In this document: piece by piece, positions 12,347 to 26,600 of the stretch
How positions within the stretch are numbered: position 1 is the first letter of the stretch
How the letters are laid out: each line of letters starts with the position of its first letter
NCBI GenBank assembly: GCA_037042185.1
Contig: JAXQJY010000028.1
Location: forward strand, 2,170,001-2,234,000
Direction of reading: 5' to 3'
DNA length: 64,000 nucleotides
Origin: Sordariomycetes sp. S80-01Y
Lineage: Eukaryota > Ascomycota > Sordariomycetes
The notes under the pieces: generated by a model
Told to the model about the DNA's origin: nothing
What the model saw: the letters and a program-made list of their open reading frames with translations, nothing else
The model's database searches: none
Program-made: the position numbers and the translations under genes

Positions 12347-13821
12347 TTAGCCGCGCCAGACCAACTCGAGGAGCAACATCTGCGGCGCAGTCTCCAGATC
12401 TGCCTTGACCACCTCGAATCTGTTATCAATATTGGTGAAGAGCTTCTCGATATCGTCCGCTGAGCGCTGGGACTGCCCAAAAAGACTCATCATGCGCATG
12501 TCGCCGCCTGCCACGACCCTCCTGACCGCGCGGGCCAGGGGCACTCCCGGCGGGAACTGGAACGGAGCGAGCTCCAGGACCAAGATCTTGGCTCCAGGTC
12601 GCAGAGCAGGGATCAAAGCCCTGATGATCTTCTCAGCCATCACGTCGTTCCAATCGATCAGGATGTACTTGAGTAGGTAAAAGTCGGCCACCGTTGGCTG
12701 GTCATCGAGGAAGCTGTGCGCCTGGAAGTTGACGCGGCCCCGAAGGTCATCCGGTACAGCCTCCTCGAAATGAGGGGCGCACTTCTCCAGGTCCTGAACC
12801 GTGATTCGCAAGTTGGGATATTCTCGGGCAAGGGAGAAATCGTCGTAGCCGGCGGAACCACCAAGCTGGTTGCATGTCAGAACCAGATCCTGAACAGTCC
12901 ATGATGACAAAGGGGGAATACATACATCGACGAGGTGCGCGTTGGCTGGTTGATTCCAGTCCGTCATCTTGTAGAGGACCGTCACCTTGTAGTCAAGCTG
13001 GTCCTTAAGCCAACGCATGGCCTTGACCATCTCTCCTTGCCTCCACCCCTTCCGGTCACCTTCACCGTCAGCCTCAACAAAGTCCCAGACGGTGTCGTGC
13101 TTCCCGGAAAGCCCACCGCTGTAAGCATAGTTGAAGGGTAGCTTGCCAATCTCGAGAGGGATGCTCTCCTGGCCCACGGACCACTTCTCCAGGGCGCGTG
13201 CGAGCAGGAGGATGGGCGGCCCAAAGGTGTCGAGCATGTTGGTCACCTCACCGCAGAGATTAGGGTTACGCGCCATGACGGCCGAGTGCGAATTATGGCG
13301 GATGCGGTAGTCGACCGCGACAGGGTCGACCTTGTCGAAGAAGCGGATGGCCGTCGCATGGTTGAGAACGCGCCTGACAACGTCCCTTGGGAGCTTTGTC
13401 TTTTCGGCAAGATCATCAACAGACGCGTCACCGTCTAGAGGGAAGGCATTCCAGAAATCAAAGTAGTTCAGGATGTTGAAAGTGGACACTTCAGCCAGAG
13501 CCTTGATAGAGGTCGGCACGGTTAGCAGACAGGACGCAAAAGGCGCGGGAACACTCGATGTGTTCCGGAATCACTGACGTTCGTGCAAAAAGAGTCTATC
13601 GTGCCCTTGGGTCCCAATAACAGCTGCTGGAGATCTTGTAGCTGGCTGGAGATGATTTCTCGCTCGAGCTGGGCCAAGGGTTCCAGCTTCTGGTAATCAT
13701 CGGGAGAATCAATGTCGAAGGTTGACTCCCTGACTTCCTTAGCTTCCATTTCCTCAACGAGCTTGTTCACCTTCTCGTTGATTTCAGCTAGAAGCTGCTT
13801 GATGCCGCTGGAGGACGCCAT
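12347..13821 (-). CDS. SAM-dependent O-methyltransferase family protein
   Basis: Predicted as complement(join(12347..12865, 12926..13501, 13579..13821)), 445 residues, normal for fungal plant-COMT-like (Methyltransf_2) enzymes. The N-terminal helical dimerization part is followed by a winged-helix segment (DDLAEKTKLPRDVVRRVL). Removing the 60-bp in-frame intron (12,866-12,925; GTATGT...CAG, CTGAC branch) restores the SAM-binding motif VDLGGSAGYDD; unspliced translation interrupts it with 20 extra residues. Later motifs are LRITVQDLEK and GAKILVLELAP. The first intron (13,502-13,578, GTCAGT...AAG) is less certain because of its AAG acceptor. Odd point: the motif normally reading LHDW, whose His is the catalytic base in this family, reads LIDW here (Ile codon at 12,656-12,658). 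It is divergent to the NRPS. It could methylate the peptide or a precursor, or be a non-methylating or regulatory homologue. Confidence 0.85.
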
Positions 13822-13846
13822 TGTGATGAACTGTCCTGATCGAAAT

Positions 13847-13865
13847 TTGACAATATTCGTACGTG
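13847..13865. promoter_or_regulatory. Methyltransferase-proximal element resembling the NRPS promoter repeats
   Basis: TTGACAATATTCGTACGTG, just upstream of the methyltransferase start, resembles GTGACAACTTTGTACGCGTG at 14,946-14,965: both have TGACAA, then TT, then GTACG. It could be a shared regulator site at each end of the divergent promoter. The match is by eye and short. Confidence 0.3.
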
Positions 13866-14931
13866 TAATGAGCCAGAGAGGTGTCTTTTTTCTTTTGGTT
13901 CCTTCTTGCGACTGTTGACGACAGAATAGATGGAGTTTATGGTCTAAGCTGCTCGGCTTCCGAGGGGCACGGGATTCGGTCGAACTTTAGGTAGATGTTG
14001 CCCTGAATCTTACTGCATAACCGTGCATGTCAATGCCGGGTCGGCAGTATTAGTTCCTGGCAGGATGGTAGGGGGTGTAGATAATGTTTGACGTTCTTGG
14101 CCCAAAGGCAGCCAATGTTTGCCACGCTTGGCGTAACACGAACTAATTAAGCTACCTTTGCGGCCCCCAAGAACTGTACCGTTGACTAGCGTATGATCTG
14201 AATTCAGCGTTTCAACGTCATACCTTACCCAGCTCGCGCAGAATCTCACCCCCCTGGGAATGTGTGATTTGAAGCAAGACCACGGAAACAAAAAGCCACT
14301 CCCTACACTGCAGTCGGCGGCACTCTCTGAAAAGGCCATTGGGCTAACGTGACGCGTGCTTCTGCGTTTTGCACAGAAGCCACCGTCGTCATGCCGCAGT
14401 GGATACTTGACGGGAGGGTCTGCTCGGGATAAGTGATTAATACACCAGTAGCCGTAGTCATTCAATAAGCGCCCGACGCAGATTAGATCGCACGATTCTA
14501 CGTGGGTCGTGAGCATGGATGCGAATCCGTAGATACGATCGTCAACAGAGCTGGTGTCTACTAGCTATCAACGTCGGCCGAACCACAGATGCCCCATTCA
14601 GTATTCATGCCGAAGAAGTCATGGTTGACTTACCCTTCGATGTGACTAGAGTCAAAGACGCATGTAATACTAACCAGATCGATCTCCACCCTCGGTCTGG
14701 CGTTGTTTCTTTAGGGTGTGGCTGGGAAGAAGCGAGGAGTGGGAGCGAGACGCCCCCTGGGTGAGGCAACGCTATGGTGAAGTTCACACCTGTGCATTCT
14801 GAGGACTCGGGAAGCTGGAGATGCAGCTGGACCATGTGAGGAGACACATGGCACAATGTCGATCCGGTTCAAAACTGGACCCTTTGTCTTTCCCAAAACG
14901 CGAAAAAGTGGTTTCTACGCCTGTTGTCTAC

Positions 14932-14958
14932 ACAAAGTTCACGCAGTGACAACTTTGT
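14932..14958. promoter_or_regulatory. Inverted repeat upstream of the NRPS
   Basis: Perfect 8-bp arms ACAAAGTT (14,932-14,939) and AACTTTGT (14,951-14,958) are separated by 11 bp, about 85-110 bp before the NRPS start. It could bind a dimeric regulator. Confidence 0.4.
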
Positions 14959-15000
14959 ACGCGTGACAACAACTTCGCAACATCTTGTTACAACTTTATA
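14946..15000 (+). repeat. Three near-direct repeats in the NRPS core promoter
   Basis: GTGACAACTTTGTA (14,946-14,959), GTGACAAC followed by AACTTCGCA (14,963-14,979) and GTTACAACTTTATA (14,987-15,000) repeat the core GTKACAAC with AACTT. The last copy merges into the TATA-like stretch. Spacing is 17 and 24 bp. The array overlaps the inverted repeat. Confidence 0.45.
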
Positions 15001-15041
15001 ATACAATTGTTTAAACAAACGCTACTATATCCCTTCAGAAG

Positions 15042-17685
15042 ATGACGACACCAGCTACAGATCGGCCAGCGGTCGTATCCGAACGCGTTGCCGAACTATC
15101 GAGCCGCAGTTCCTCCTCGGACTTGGCCAGTCAGAGTATCTCCATCTCGCCCGACCTTGAAAGCCAGGGCTCTTCAGTTGAACTACCAGGAGTATTCACA
15201 GTGAAGGATATTGGATTCGAGCAACCTGTCAGCACCGATGATGATATTTCCGAGAGGCTATCCGCTCTTCTTGTATCATGGTTTATAGTTGAGTGGAGGA
15301 GAAGCGGAAAGGAAGCTGCCAGTATAAAAGCGCGGATAAACTCGTCGTTTGCCAGCACTGGCACGACCAGCCTTCGCCAGATTCAAACGACTCTGAATGA
15401 TACCCGGCTGATTGGAGCGGCTATCAAAGACGTCCGCTCGCAGCTCCTCAACCAGAGAAAGTCGGGCGCAGAAATCCAACAGACATCCCAGAAAAATGAG
15501 GAAAAAGACTCTTACGGGGTCAGAAGCCTGGCACTGCTGGACATGGCCGTGCTAAACACCCCAAAACCACGAGAGGACCTCACCATCAACGAAATCGCTT
15601 CGCGTTATCCCGAGTATGACATGATACTATGTCCTATGCTCGAAAACCAATCAATCCGGACTCGACTTCTATACAATCCTATTGCGCTCTCAAAGAAACA
15701 TATCGAAGCTATCAGCCATCAGCTCGCAAGGGCCCTTCAAGAACTGCATAACACCAAGAACACTGCCGTCGGGGATGTAAGCACTTTGGACGAATGGGAC
15801 CTGGATCACGCACTGAGAAGCTCCCGGCTGGAGAAAGCTCCCATTTCCTGCATTCACTGGATGATTCAAGCCCAGATCGAGACGCAACCTGAAGCCCCTG
15901 CTATCGCCTCTTGGGACGGCAACCTCACTTATACCGAGCTCTATCACTATGCCTCTCAACTGGCCCTAGAGCTTCAGGAAATGGGTGTTGGGCCCGAGAG
16001 TCTGGTTCCAATATGTTTCCCCAAGTCAAAGTGGGCTCCGGTGTCGATGGTTGCCGTGCTGATGGCCGGGGGTGCTTTTGTGCCTCTGGACCCTAACGCA
16101 CCCGAGGCGCGCATGCGCAGCGTTCTTGAAGACACCGAAGCGAGAATCGTGCTCACTCAGACCTATTTGAGCGACACATTCTCCTCACTAGGTGTCAAGA
16201 TCTTAGCCGTCGAACGACTCCAGCCCAGGAATGTCAAAGCACCCGTGAATTCGTCGGTCACCCCAAAGAACACCAGCTTCCTCATCTTCACTTCTGGCTC
16301 CACAGGAAAGCCTAAGGGTACGATGATCAGTCACAGTGCTATATGCGCATCGGCGAACGGCTGGGGCGCCACCCAGAACATTGGCCTAGGAAGCCGTGTC
16401 TTTGCCTTTTCGGCTTATACCTTCGACGTGGGCGTCCTAGACGTCCTAGTCACCCTAGCTCGCGGCGCCTGTGTGTGCATTCCGTCTGATTACGAACGGC
16501 AAAATGATATCACCCAGGCGATAAACACCCTGAAAGCTACATGGGCCTTCCTCACCCCCACGGTAGCCGGTCTGATCAAGCCTGACGAGGTGCCGACGAT
16601 GGAAGGCCTCGGCTTGGGTGGTGAGGCCGTCACGCAAAGCGTGGTTGACCTTTGGTCTGGCCGCGTTAAGCTTGACGGTCTCTACGGCCCTGCGGAAGCT
16701 TCCATCTGCTCCTGGCGGGAGAACGTGGACAGCGGACGTTCCAACAACATTGGCATTCCACTTGGCTCCGCATTCTGGGTCACCAAGCCTGATGACATGA
16801 AGCAATTGGTCCCAGTTGGTGGCATCGGTGAGCTTCTTATCGAGGGCCCGACTTTGGCCCGCGGCTACATTGGAGCCGGAGAGAAGGACAACAAGGCTTG
16901 GATCGATAACGCGGACTGGCTGCCTGGTGGTGGAGGAGCGGAGGCGAGACGTGTCTACCGCACCGGCGACCTGGTTCGTCGGAACGAAGATGGCACCTTC
17001 GACTATCTCGGCCGAAAGGACCTCCAAATCAAGCTGCATGGGCAGCGAGTTGAGCTGTTGGAGATTGAGCATCATGTCAGGGCTGCCTTTGATGGTGTGC
17101 AGCAGCTTGTTGTTGATGTCTTGCAAACTGACGCCGCTGGAGAGCAACTGATCGCTTTCTTCTGCGTTAGCAATGACACACAAGACTCTGTTTTACAATC
17201 TGAAAAGGATAGTAGGTTATTCTTGTCTCCTACGAGTTGGAACAAGAATAGTCTGCCCGCAATGTTGCTCAGGCTTACGACATCTCTCCCGCGGCATATG
17301 CTGCCGAACATCTTCATCCCCTGTCGTGCCATGCCCATCACTTCCTCGGCGAAGGTTGACCGGCGGTTTCTCAAGGCCGAAGCTGCTAGATTGAGTCCCA
17401 CAGAGCTTCGGCAGTACCTGCTGACTCCTGCGTACGGAAAAGCCACAAGCACCCAGCCTCAAACGTCCGCAGAGAAGAAGCTTCAGCATCTGTTCTCTCA
17501 GACTCTTCACACTCCGGCTGAGGCAATCGGCACAGAGTGTAGCTTTCTCTCATTGGGAGGAGACTCCTTCACGGCCATGCGTCTCGTAGCTAATGCGCGT
17601 TCGGAAGGCATTCAGCTCGAGGTTGGGCAGATACTCTCAGGCGAGACACTGGCGACACTAGCAGCGACCACCAAGGATTGTGTAG
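15042..17685 (+). other. NRPS module 1 (starter): vestigial C, A1, T1
   Basis: Residues 1-70 are Ser-rich. Residues about 70-250 resemble only the C-terminal portion of a condensation domain (for example the ...ILCPMLENQSIRTRLLYN stretch) and lack HHxxxDG, so it cannot condense. A1 (about 263-770) has FTSGSTGKPKG near residue 415 and SSAKVDRR at its end. Its pocket signature by eye is DVLFGGLICK, which I cannot assign. T1 Ser is residue 842. No ketosynthase or acyltransferase precedes it, so the first amino acid is either free at its N terminus or capped by another enzyme. Confidence 0.85.
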
Positions 17686-20600
17686 TCGAAACAAGGCCGG
17701 CCCCCTCACCTTGGAGTCTGATATCGACTGAGACAAAAGTCGCCCTACAGCAGGCTGTGGTGCGTGCAAGTTGCGGCATACCCGAAAGAGTTGAGATTGA
17801 GGACGCATATCCCGTCACGCCCCTCCAAGAGGGGCTCATGGCCTTAGCATTGAAGAACCCCGGGTCGTATGTTGCTAAATGGCACTTCCGTCTTCACAAA
17901 GACGTCGATGCGGCCCGATTCAAGAGTGCTTGGGCCAAGACGGTAGCGCACTCGCCCAACCTTCGGACGCGGGTCATCAGATTCCAGGACCACAGCCTCC
18001 AGGTCGTTCTGCGAAGCGAGGTCGAGTGGCAGTCAAACGGCGATGTCCCCACCATGGGCTATGGTTCACCGTTGGCTCGATTTTCTCTCCTCCAGAAGCC
18101 CAATGGAGACAGGGTTTTCACTTTCATCTTGCACCACGCCATATATGACGGCTGGACCATGCAGCTTCACATGAAGAACCTGGTTCAGTTGTACAAAGAA
18201 TCTCAACCCAGCCCTAGCGTTTCTTACTCCTCCTTCGTCAACTACTTATCCATCAAGAACCATGATGACGCTGTCACAGCAGACTTCTGGCGCGCACAGC
18301 TCGAAGGCGCGAACGCGGCTGGGTTCCCATCCAAGTCGCGACTGATCTCACCCTCTTCACAAGGTGACGAGGCCTCAAAGCCTGGCAAGTTGTGTCACAC
18401 AATTCCTTTGCCTGAGAGAGCGACTTCAGTGGCTACTCAAGCCACCATTTGTCGTGCGGCATGGGCCCTGCTTCTCTCACGGTATGCCGACACTGAGGAT
18501 ATCTGCTTTGGATCGACTGTCTCCGGACGCGAGGTCCCTGTGGAAGGTATTGATAGCGTTCTTGGTGCTGTCATTGCCACTGTTCCGGTTCGTGTCGATA
18601 CTAGTCGAGACCAGCTCGTATCGAAACTGCTCCAGAGCGTGCAAAACCAAGCCACCGAGATGATCCCACATGAACACTACGGCCTACAAAACATATCTAA
18701 GGTCAGCAGCGACGCCAAAGATGCCTGTGACTTTACCAGCCTCGTGGTCGTGCAGCCCATGAAACACCTCTCCGGTCAAGCGGACGACCTCATGGAGCTC
18801 CAAGACGCCGGGGGGCAGAAGTTGGAAGGTCTGCCGGAAGGCTTCTTCAATTACCCCCTCGTGGGTCAATGCTTTGTCTACGAAGATCGCATCAATTTTG
18901 AGCTTAGCTACGCAAAAGATGTTTTGGAAGAAGGGATTGCCAGGGCTATCGCCAATCAATTTGCCCATGTCTTCCATCGTCTCAGTGAGCCGACAGACGC
19001 GCCGCTTAGTGATATCGTCATGGCGAGTGACTGGGACGTCAGAACTGCTCTCCGGAACAACTCAGAGGTTCCGCAAGTGCTTGATGCTCTCATACACGAA
19101 ATGATCTTTCAGAACGCGAGAGAAACGCCTGATGCGCCGGCAGTTGTGGGCTGGGACCTGGAATTAAGCTACTCCAAGCTTGACGCGGCGACAAACCGAT
19201 TGGCCCATCACCTTGTGAATATTCAGGGGGTGAGAACGGGCGATTTGGTTCATGTCTGCTTTGAAAAGTCAGCATGGTACTTTGTTTCCATTCTCGCCAT
19301 CAACAAGGCCGGTGCGGCATGGGTGCCGCTGGACCCTAGCCACCCTGCTCAGCGCCATGCTCAGGTGGTAAAGCAAACCGGAGGCCAGCTTGCTCTTGTA
19401 TCACCTCAGACAAAGGAGATCGTCGCCAAAGTTGTACCGCACGTTGTCGAGGTCTCTTCGTCTCTCGATGAGGACCTCATAACGAAAGCGCCTGAGTCCA
19501 GCAGTACTACTCCGACCACCAACGTCAGCCCTTCCGACATAGCGTACATTCTGTTCACCTCCGGAAGCACTGGAACGCCCAAGGGACTAGTCATGGAACA
19601 TCGATCCCTTTGCAGCAGTGCCCTTGCCATCAGCGACCGACTCGGCATAACCTCTGGTGTGAGAATGCTGCAATTCGCCGCGTTTGTTTTCGATCTATCG
19701 ATAGGAGAGATCTTCGGTCCTCTGGTCCGAGGCGGAAGCATCGCCGTGCCTTCGGAGGAAATCAGAGTGAACAACATCTCACAGTTCATTAATGATACAA
19801 AGGTCAACTGGACTTACCTGACACCATCCTTCGCGCGGACACTCTCACCCGGAGACGTGCCGAACCTAGAGCTGCTTCTCTTAGCTGGAGAGGCCGTTCC
19901 TAGAGACGTCCTGGATAGGTGGTTTGGGGCTGTGAGGCTCGTCAATGGCTGGGGTCCAGCAGAGACATGCTGCTTCAGTACGCTTCACGAATGGACCTGT
20001 GCCGACTCCCCTCTCACTGTCGGCCGTCCCGTTGGATCCTTTTGTTGGATCGTCGACCCCAAGGATCCAAGCCGCCTCGCTCCAGTCGGTACTGTGGGAG
20101 AGGTTTTGATCCAAGGACCAACGGTTCTCCGAGAGTATCTGGGTAATCCCAAGCTGACAGAAGAATCAAACGTCCAGAATGTTCCGCCATGGGCCAGCCA
20201 TTCGGGAGAGCACGGCTTCCAGCGCTTCTTCAAGTCTGGAGATCTATGCTCCTATAACCCTGACGGCACAATCGAATTTGTGTCCAGGAAAGATACTCAA
20301 GTCAAAATCCGTGGACTGCGTATCGAGTTAAGTGAGATCGAGCACCACCTTCGAACCACATTTGCGTCTGGTGTGCAAATCGCAGTGGACAAGGTGGACA
20401 CAGAGAAAGGTGCTCGTCTTGTCGCCTTTTTCTGCCGGTCCAAGAGCACCACTACGCGTAGTGAGGACGTGGTATTTGTCACCATGTCCGAAGAAGTGCA
20501 AATCGAGACCGAGGCGGTGGTCAACGCTCTAGGCACGACATTGCCCAGCTACATGGTCCCGACCCTTTTCGTCGAATGTGAAGCTATGCCTTTCATCACC

Positions 20601-23600
20601 TCAACCAAACTTGACCGCAAAGCCTTGATCAACAAGACCAGGACATTGTCCAGCGCCGAGCTTGAGCCCAGAACATGTAACCGTACCAAGCGGGCTCCTG
20701 AAAGCGACACCGAGCGACTCATTCAGGCAGCTTTTGCTCAGATCCTGAACATGCCCCAAGAAGAGATCGGTAGGGACGACAGCTTCATTCGCATTGGAGG
20801 TGATTCCATTTCAGTTATTCGACTCATCGCCCTTCTCCGTGACAACAGTCTCGCCATTACTGTGAAGGACGTCTTCGACGACTCTCGACTTTTCCGTATC
20901 GCCGAGCGTGTCCAGAGAGTCGCCAAAAGCGATTCTGCCAGAGAATACAACGACATTTCACCCTTCAGCCTTCTCAGCTTGTCTGAGCGTCATGACATTG
21001 TCACCGCCACCCGAGATCAATGCGGCCTTGGCGATGAGCTTGAAGTCGACGATGTGTATCCCTGCACCCCATTGCAAGAGGGTCTCATGGCCTTAGCCGC
21101 GAAGCAACCTGGCTCGTACGTTGCCAAGTGGGTATACAAACTGAGGCCAGGAACAGATGTTGGCAGATTCCGATCAGCCTGGAACGAAACCGTTCACAAG
21201 TGCGCCAATCTACGGACCCGTCTGATCCAGTACCACGGCACGACCTATCAGGCTATCATCAAAGAAGACTCGCCAGCTTGGTGGAACTCAAATCGGGGCG
21301 AGAGCCTGGAATCTTGCTTGGAGAAGCTTGCGTCCTCTTCCTCTTCCATGGGATTCGGGTCCAGGCTGAGTATTCAAAGTCTTATCACAGATCACTCGGG
21401 CGATACCTACTTCATCTGGACCGCACATCATGCTATATATGACGGATGGACCATGCGTCTCGTCCTAACGAAGCTTGCGGAGGCATACCAAGGCACAAGC
21501 TCCCAGTGGCTTAGCCCATACTCTGGGTTCATCAAGTATATTGCCAGCTTGGACTCCCAGGAGTCGAAGAGGTTTTGGAATGGCCAGCTTGAAGGAGCTC
21601 AGCGGAGCAGCTACCCCCCTCAAGCCCTATCTCAGACGCAGGATGACCGGACCTTCCGACTATCCCGCAGTCGCATCGAGCTTCCAGACTTCGAGGATGG
21701 CCTCATCACGAAGGCCACAATGGTACGCGCTGCATGGGCGTTAGTTCTCGCGCGCTATTCCGATACGGATGACATTTGCTTTGGCACATCCGTCTCGGGT
21801 CGTCAGGCCCCTGTTCCCGGACTCGATAGCATGCCTGGTCCTATGGTTGCAACAGTCCCGGTCCGGATTTGCCTCGACAAGTCTCAGCGAGCTTCTGATT
21901 TTCTTTCTGCTGTCCAAAGCCAGGCTCTGGAGATGGTTTCTCACGAGCAATTTGGTTTGCAAAACATTGCCAAGCTGGGACATCAGGACGCCTGCGACTT
22001 CACAAGCTTGCTCGTGATTCAGCCATTCCAGAGCATGGACACTGTGGGCTCTGATGCCACCTCCATCCTTGAGATGGATGATAGCGCCAAACATGGAACA
22101 GAGTCTACCCTCACAGGCTATTTCAACTATCCGCTTGTTGCGCAGGCAGAGCTTTTCGACAAGCAGATTGATCTGATCCTTACATACGACCCCGCCGTCC
22201 TCGATCAGCGTCAGATTGAGCACCTGTCTCATCATGTAAAGCAGGCGATGAAGCAGCTACTTGGTGCAGACAACTCACGCCTCGGTGACATTGCCCTCAC
22301 TTCTTCATATGACCAACAACTTGCCTTGGGATACAACAGTCACTGGGAGGATATCGTCATTGACGATCGTCCTGCGCATGAGGTGTTTGAGGCCCGCGCT
22401 GCTGATGCCCCTGAAAGCCCGGCACTTATTGCTTGGGACGGTGAGATGTCTTACAAGCAGTGGAATGAGGCTTCCAATCGCCTAGCAAATCATCTGGTTA
22501 AGGAGCATCATGTGTGTAAAGGAGATCTTGTACATGTATGCTTCGAGAAATCTCTTTGGCATTTTGTGGCCATCATGGCTGTCAACAAAGCAGGGGCTGC
22601 TTGGGTCCCTCTGGATCCTGAACACCCAGCCGAGCGCCGACGCCAGATTGTGTCCCAGACAGCTGCCAGCCTCGTCCTCACGTCGGCCCAGAACGAGGTT
22701 GCCTGTGTTGGTCTTGTCGATAAAATGCTAGTGATTTCTCCAGCACTCGATAACGAGCTTCGACGCGATTCGGCTGAACTCAGTCAACGAGGACCTACTT
22801 TGGTATGCCCCGTTACCCCTGACGACATTGCATACATTCTCTTCACGTCTGGCAGCACTGGTACACCCAAAGGTCTTATGATGGAGCATCGGGCCCTTAC
22901 CAATAGGATGGCTACCGATCCAAAAGAGATGGATATGACGAGTGCCGTACGCATACTCCAATTTGCTTCCTTCGTCTTTGATCTTTCTATTGGTGAGATC
23001 TTTGGCTGTATAGGCGCGGGAGGTGCGATTGTCGTCCCCTCAGAGGGAGTCAGGATGAACAGTATCGCCGACTTCATCCAGGAGAAGCAAGTGACGCACA
23101 TGTATCTCACACCCTCGTTTGCGAGGACTCTCGATCCAGCCTCTGTTCCATCGCTCGAGCTGCTTCTCCTCGCCGGAGAGGCTGTGCCTCACGATGTCTT
23201 CAGGCAATGGTTTGGCCACGTCCGTCTGTTCAATGGCTGGGGCCCTGCCGAAACTTGTTGTTTCAGCACTCTCCATGAGTGGAAGTCCTTGGAAGAATCG
23301 CCTCTAACTGTCGGTCACCCCGTAGGCTCACTGTGCTGGATCGTGGACCCCCAAGATTCGACCCGGCTGGCCCCCATCGGCACCGTCGGTGAGGTGGTTG
23401 TCCAGGGCCCAACAGTCCTGCGGGGCTATCTCGCCGACGACGCCAAAACCAAAGCATCCACCTTGACCAATGTCCCTGGATGGGCTGTTTCCAACCCTCA
23501 CTTTGGCCGCCTCTTCAAAACAGGGGATCTGTGCTACTACAATCCCGACGGCACTATCGAATTTGTAAGCCGAAGGGACACTCAGATCAAGATTCGTGGC

Positions 23601-26600
23601 CTGCGTGTGGAGCTAGCTGAGGTCGAAGAGCATGTTCGCAAGAGCCTGCCACTAGCAGAGCAGATTGCCGTTGACGTCTTTAGGGCAGAGACCGGTCCAA
23701 AGCTGGCTCTCTACTTCTGCACCACTGCCCACACCAAGCTTGCTGGAGCGGAAGCTGAGGTGACTTTCCTCTCCCACTCAGAAGCTATGGCAGCGAGCCT
23801 CCAAAATATGGTCAGTGAACTTGGCGTTGCGCTTCCTCGATACATGATTCCGAGTGTCTTCTTGCCTTGCCAGTTCATGCCGATCATGGCATCCACCAAA
23901 CTCGACCGCAAAGCACTCTTGAAGAGCACCTCAAAGCTGAGCAAGAGTGAACTTGATTCGTACGCTCTTGTCAGCGATGTCAAGGAGGCACCTGTGACAG
24001 AGACCGAAATCAAGATACAGAAGCTTTGGTCGGATATCCTGAAACTCGATCCTTCTACTATTGGCCGAGAAGACAGCTTCCTCCAGATAGGTGGCGACTC
24101 AATTTCTGCAATTCATCTAGTCAGCGCAGCTCGGGAGTCGGGGCTGAAGCTTACTGTCAGGGATATCTTCCACGATCCCCGACTCTTCCAGGTTGCTTCC
24201 AGGTGTCTCCCCGACACACTTGACGCAAGGGCCAAATCCACTGATTACAAACCGTTCGAGCTGTTGACGGAGGCTCAGAAACAACTAGTTGAGCCCACCC
24301 TACGCGAACAGAGCAACTTGTCGCATCTTCACGCCGTGGAGGATGCTTATCCATGCTCGAGTCTCGCAGAGGGTCTCATGGCGCTCTCCGTCAAGCAACC
24401 TGGATCTTATATCGCCAAATGGGTATTCGATATTGCGGCCCATGTCGACATTGAAAACTTTCGACGCGCTTGGGAGACCACAGTATCGGAATGTCTCAAT
24501 CTGAGAACCCGGATGGTGGAATTAGAGGGGGTGGCCATCCAGGTCGTCATCAACAACGACATAGAGTGGGAGGACACTCAGGGGCAAAGCCTTGACGAAT
24601 ACCTAACTACCATCCGCGGAGCCCAGATGACCTTTGGATCACGCCTCAACCGCTACGCCATTGTGAATGAGAGCAACGGCAAGACCTACTTTGTCTGGCA
24701 TGCCCACCACGCTATCTACGATGGATGGAGTCTTCAGCTGATTCTTTCTGTTCTTGCCGACGCTTACCACGGCACTCAAAAGTTTTTACCTAAGCCGTAC
24801 CAAAACTTTATCCGATACAATATGGAGATGAACCAGGAGGCTGCAGCACAGTATTGGGCATCTCAGCTCGAGGACGCCAGGCCAGCCAGCTTCCCCCTAT
24901 CTGCCAGCCACAAACCCAACCCTAAGCGCTCGGACCGCCACATGAGGATGACGGTGGAGACTGGGAAGTTTACTCAGCGTGGATCCATCACCAAGGCTAC
25001 TATTCTGAGGGCCGCTTGGGCTATTGTCCTGGGCAAATACTCCGACATGGATGATATTTGCTTCGGAACATCGGTGTCTGGGCGACAAGCACCAGTCCCG
25101 GGTGTGGGCGAAATGGTAGGCCCTATGGTTGCCACAGTGCCGGTGCGAGCCAAGCTAGATCGGCACAAGGCGCTGGGCTCGTGGCTCGGGGAGATGCAGT
25201 CTCAAGCTACTGAAATGACCGCATATGAGCAGTATGGTGTCCAAAATATGTCGCGGCTGGGCTTCGACGAGGCTTGTGACTTTACAAGTTTGCTCGTCAT
25301 CCAGCCATATCAACAGATGATGGGCATGGCTCAAGATTCCGAATCCATCTTAGCTATGCATGACAAGTCGCGGTACGGTGTTGACGAGGATCTTGTGGGC
25401 TACTATAGCTACCCTCTCGTCGTCCAATGTGATACCACGGACGAGGAGATTGATCTTTCCCTGACCTTCGACGCTGAGGTCGTACCCGAGGCCAAGGCGG
25501 AGACCCTTGCTCACCACTACAAAACCGTCATCAACCAGCTCCTCGCCTTCGACGGGAGTGACTTGCTGCTCAGCGACGTTGCTATGTCTACTCCCAGTGA
25601 TGTCTTTAAGGCTGCGGAGTTCAACGGAGAGCCCCCAGAGGTCCTGGAAACAACTCTCCACGACCTCATTGCCTACCAAGCCCACGAAAACGCCGGTCTT
25701 CCCGCGGTGGTGGCTTGGGATGGACAGCTCACATATGGCGAGTTTAATGCCTCTGCGAACCGACTTGCTCATCATCTGATCCGCACACACGGCGTCCGTC
25801 TCGGTGACCTTGTGCATGTCTGCTTCGAAAAGTCTATATGGCACTTTGTGTCAATTCTAGCCATCAACAAGGCGGGAGCAGCTTGGGTTCCTCTTGACCC
25901 AGGTCATCCGCCGCAGAGGCAGAGACAGATTACCCAGCAGACCGGGGCCAAGCTCGCCCTTGTCTCGACTTCCTGTGAAGGCCTGGTAGACAAATCTCTA
26001 CAGGTGGTGACGGTCAATGCTGAGCTTGATCAGAGCCTCGTAGGCCAGGGTTTGTCAAATCAGAGTCCCGAAACGGGGGTGACTCCCGATCACGCAGCCT
26101 ACGTGCTCTTCACAAGTGGTAGCACAGGAACCCCCAAGGGACTGGTAATGGAGCATGGCGCGGCTTGCAGCAGCCAGGTTGCTATTGGCAAGCGACTAGG
26201 TCTCAACCATCGTGTGCGGATGCTGCAATTTGCCGCCTTCGTCTTCGATCTGTCGATTGGCGAGATCTTCGGTCCGCTTATACATGGCGGCAGTATAGTC
26301 ATCCCGTCCGAGGGAGCCCGCATGGACAACATTACGAAGTTCATGAATGACTATAGCGTTAACTGGGCTTACCTCACCCCTTCTTTCGCTCGAACGTTTG
26401 GGCCTAGCGAAGTCCCTGGTCTCGAACTGCTTCTGCTCGCAGGCGAGGCCGTGCCAAGGGATGTCTTTGAGAACTGGGCCGGACACGAATCAGTCCGATT
26501 CATCAACGGCTGGGGTCCCGCGGAGACCTGCTGTTTCAGCACACTACACGAGTGGACATCACGAGACGAATCTCCTCTTACCATCGGCCGTCCTGTTGGT

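Larger units (their letters stand above)
13822..15041. promoter_or_regulatory. Divergent promoter between methyltransferase and NRPS
   Basis: This 1.2-kb gap separates two head-to-head starts, so it should drive both genes. A TATA-like stretch (TTTATAATA, about 14,995-15,003) lies about 40 bp before the NRPS ATG. A CGGCCG palindrome within TCGGCCGA occurs near 14,574. The last 110 bp carry the repeats listed separately. Open frames here, such as 14,010-14,516 minus, have no recognisable product. Confidence 0.6.
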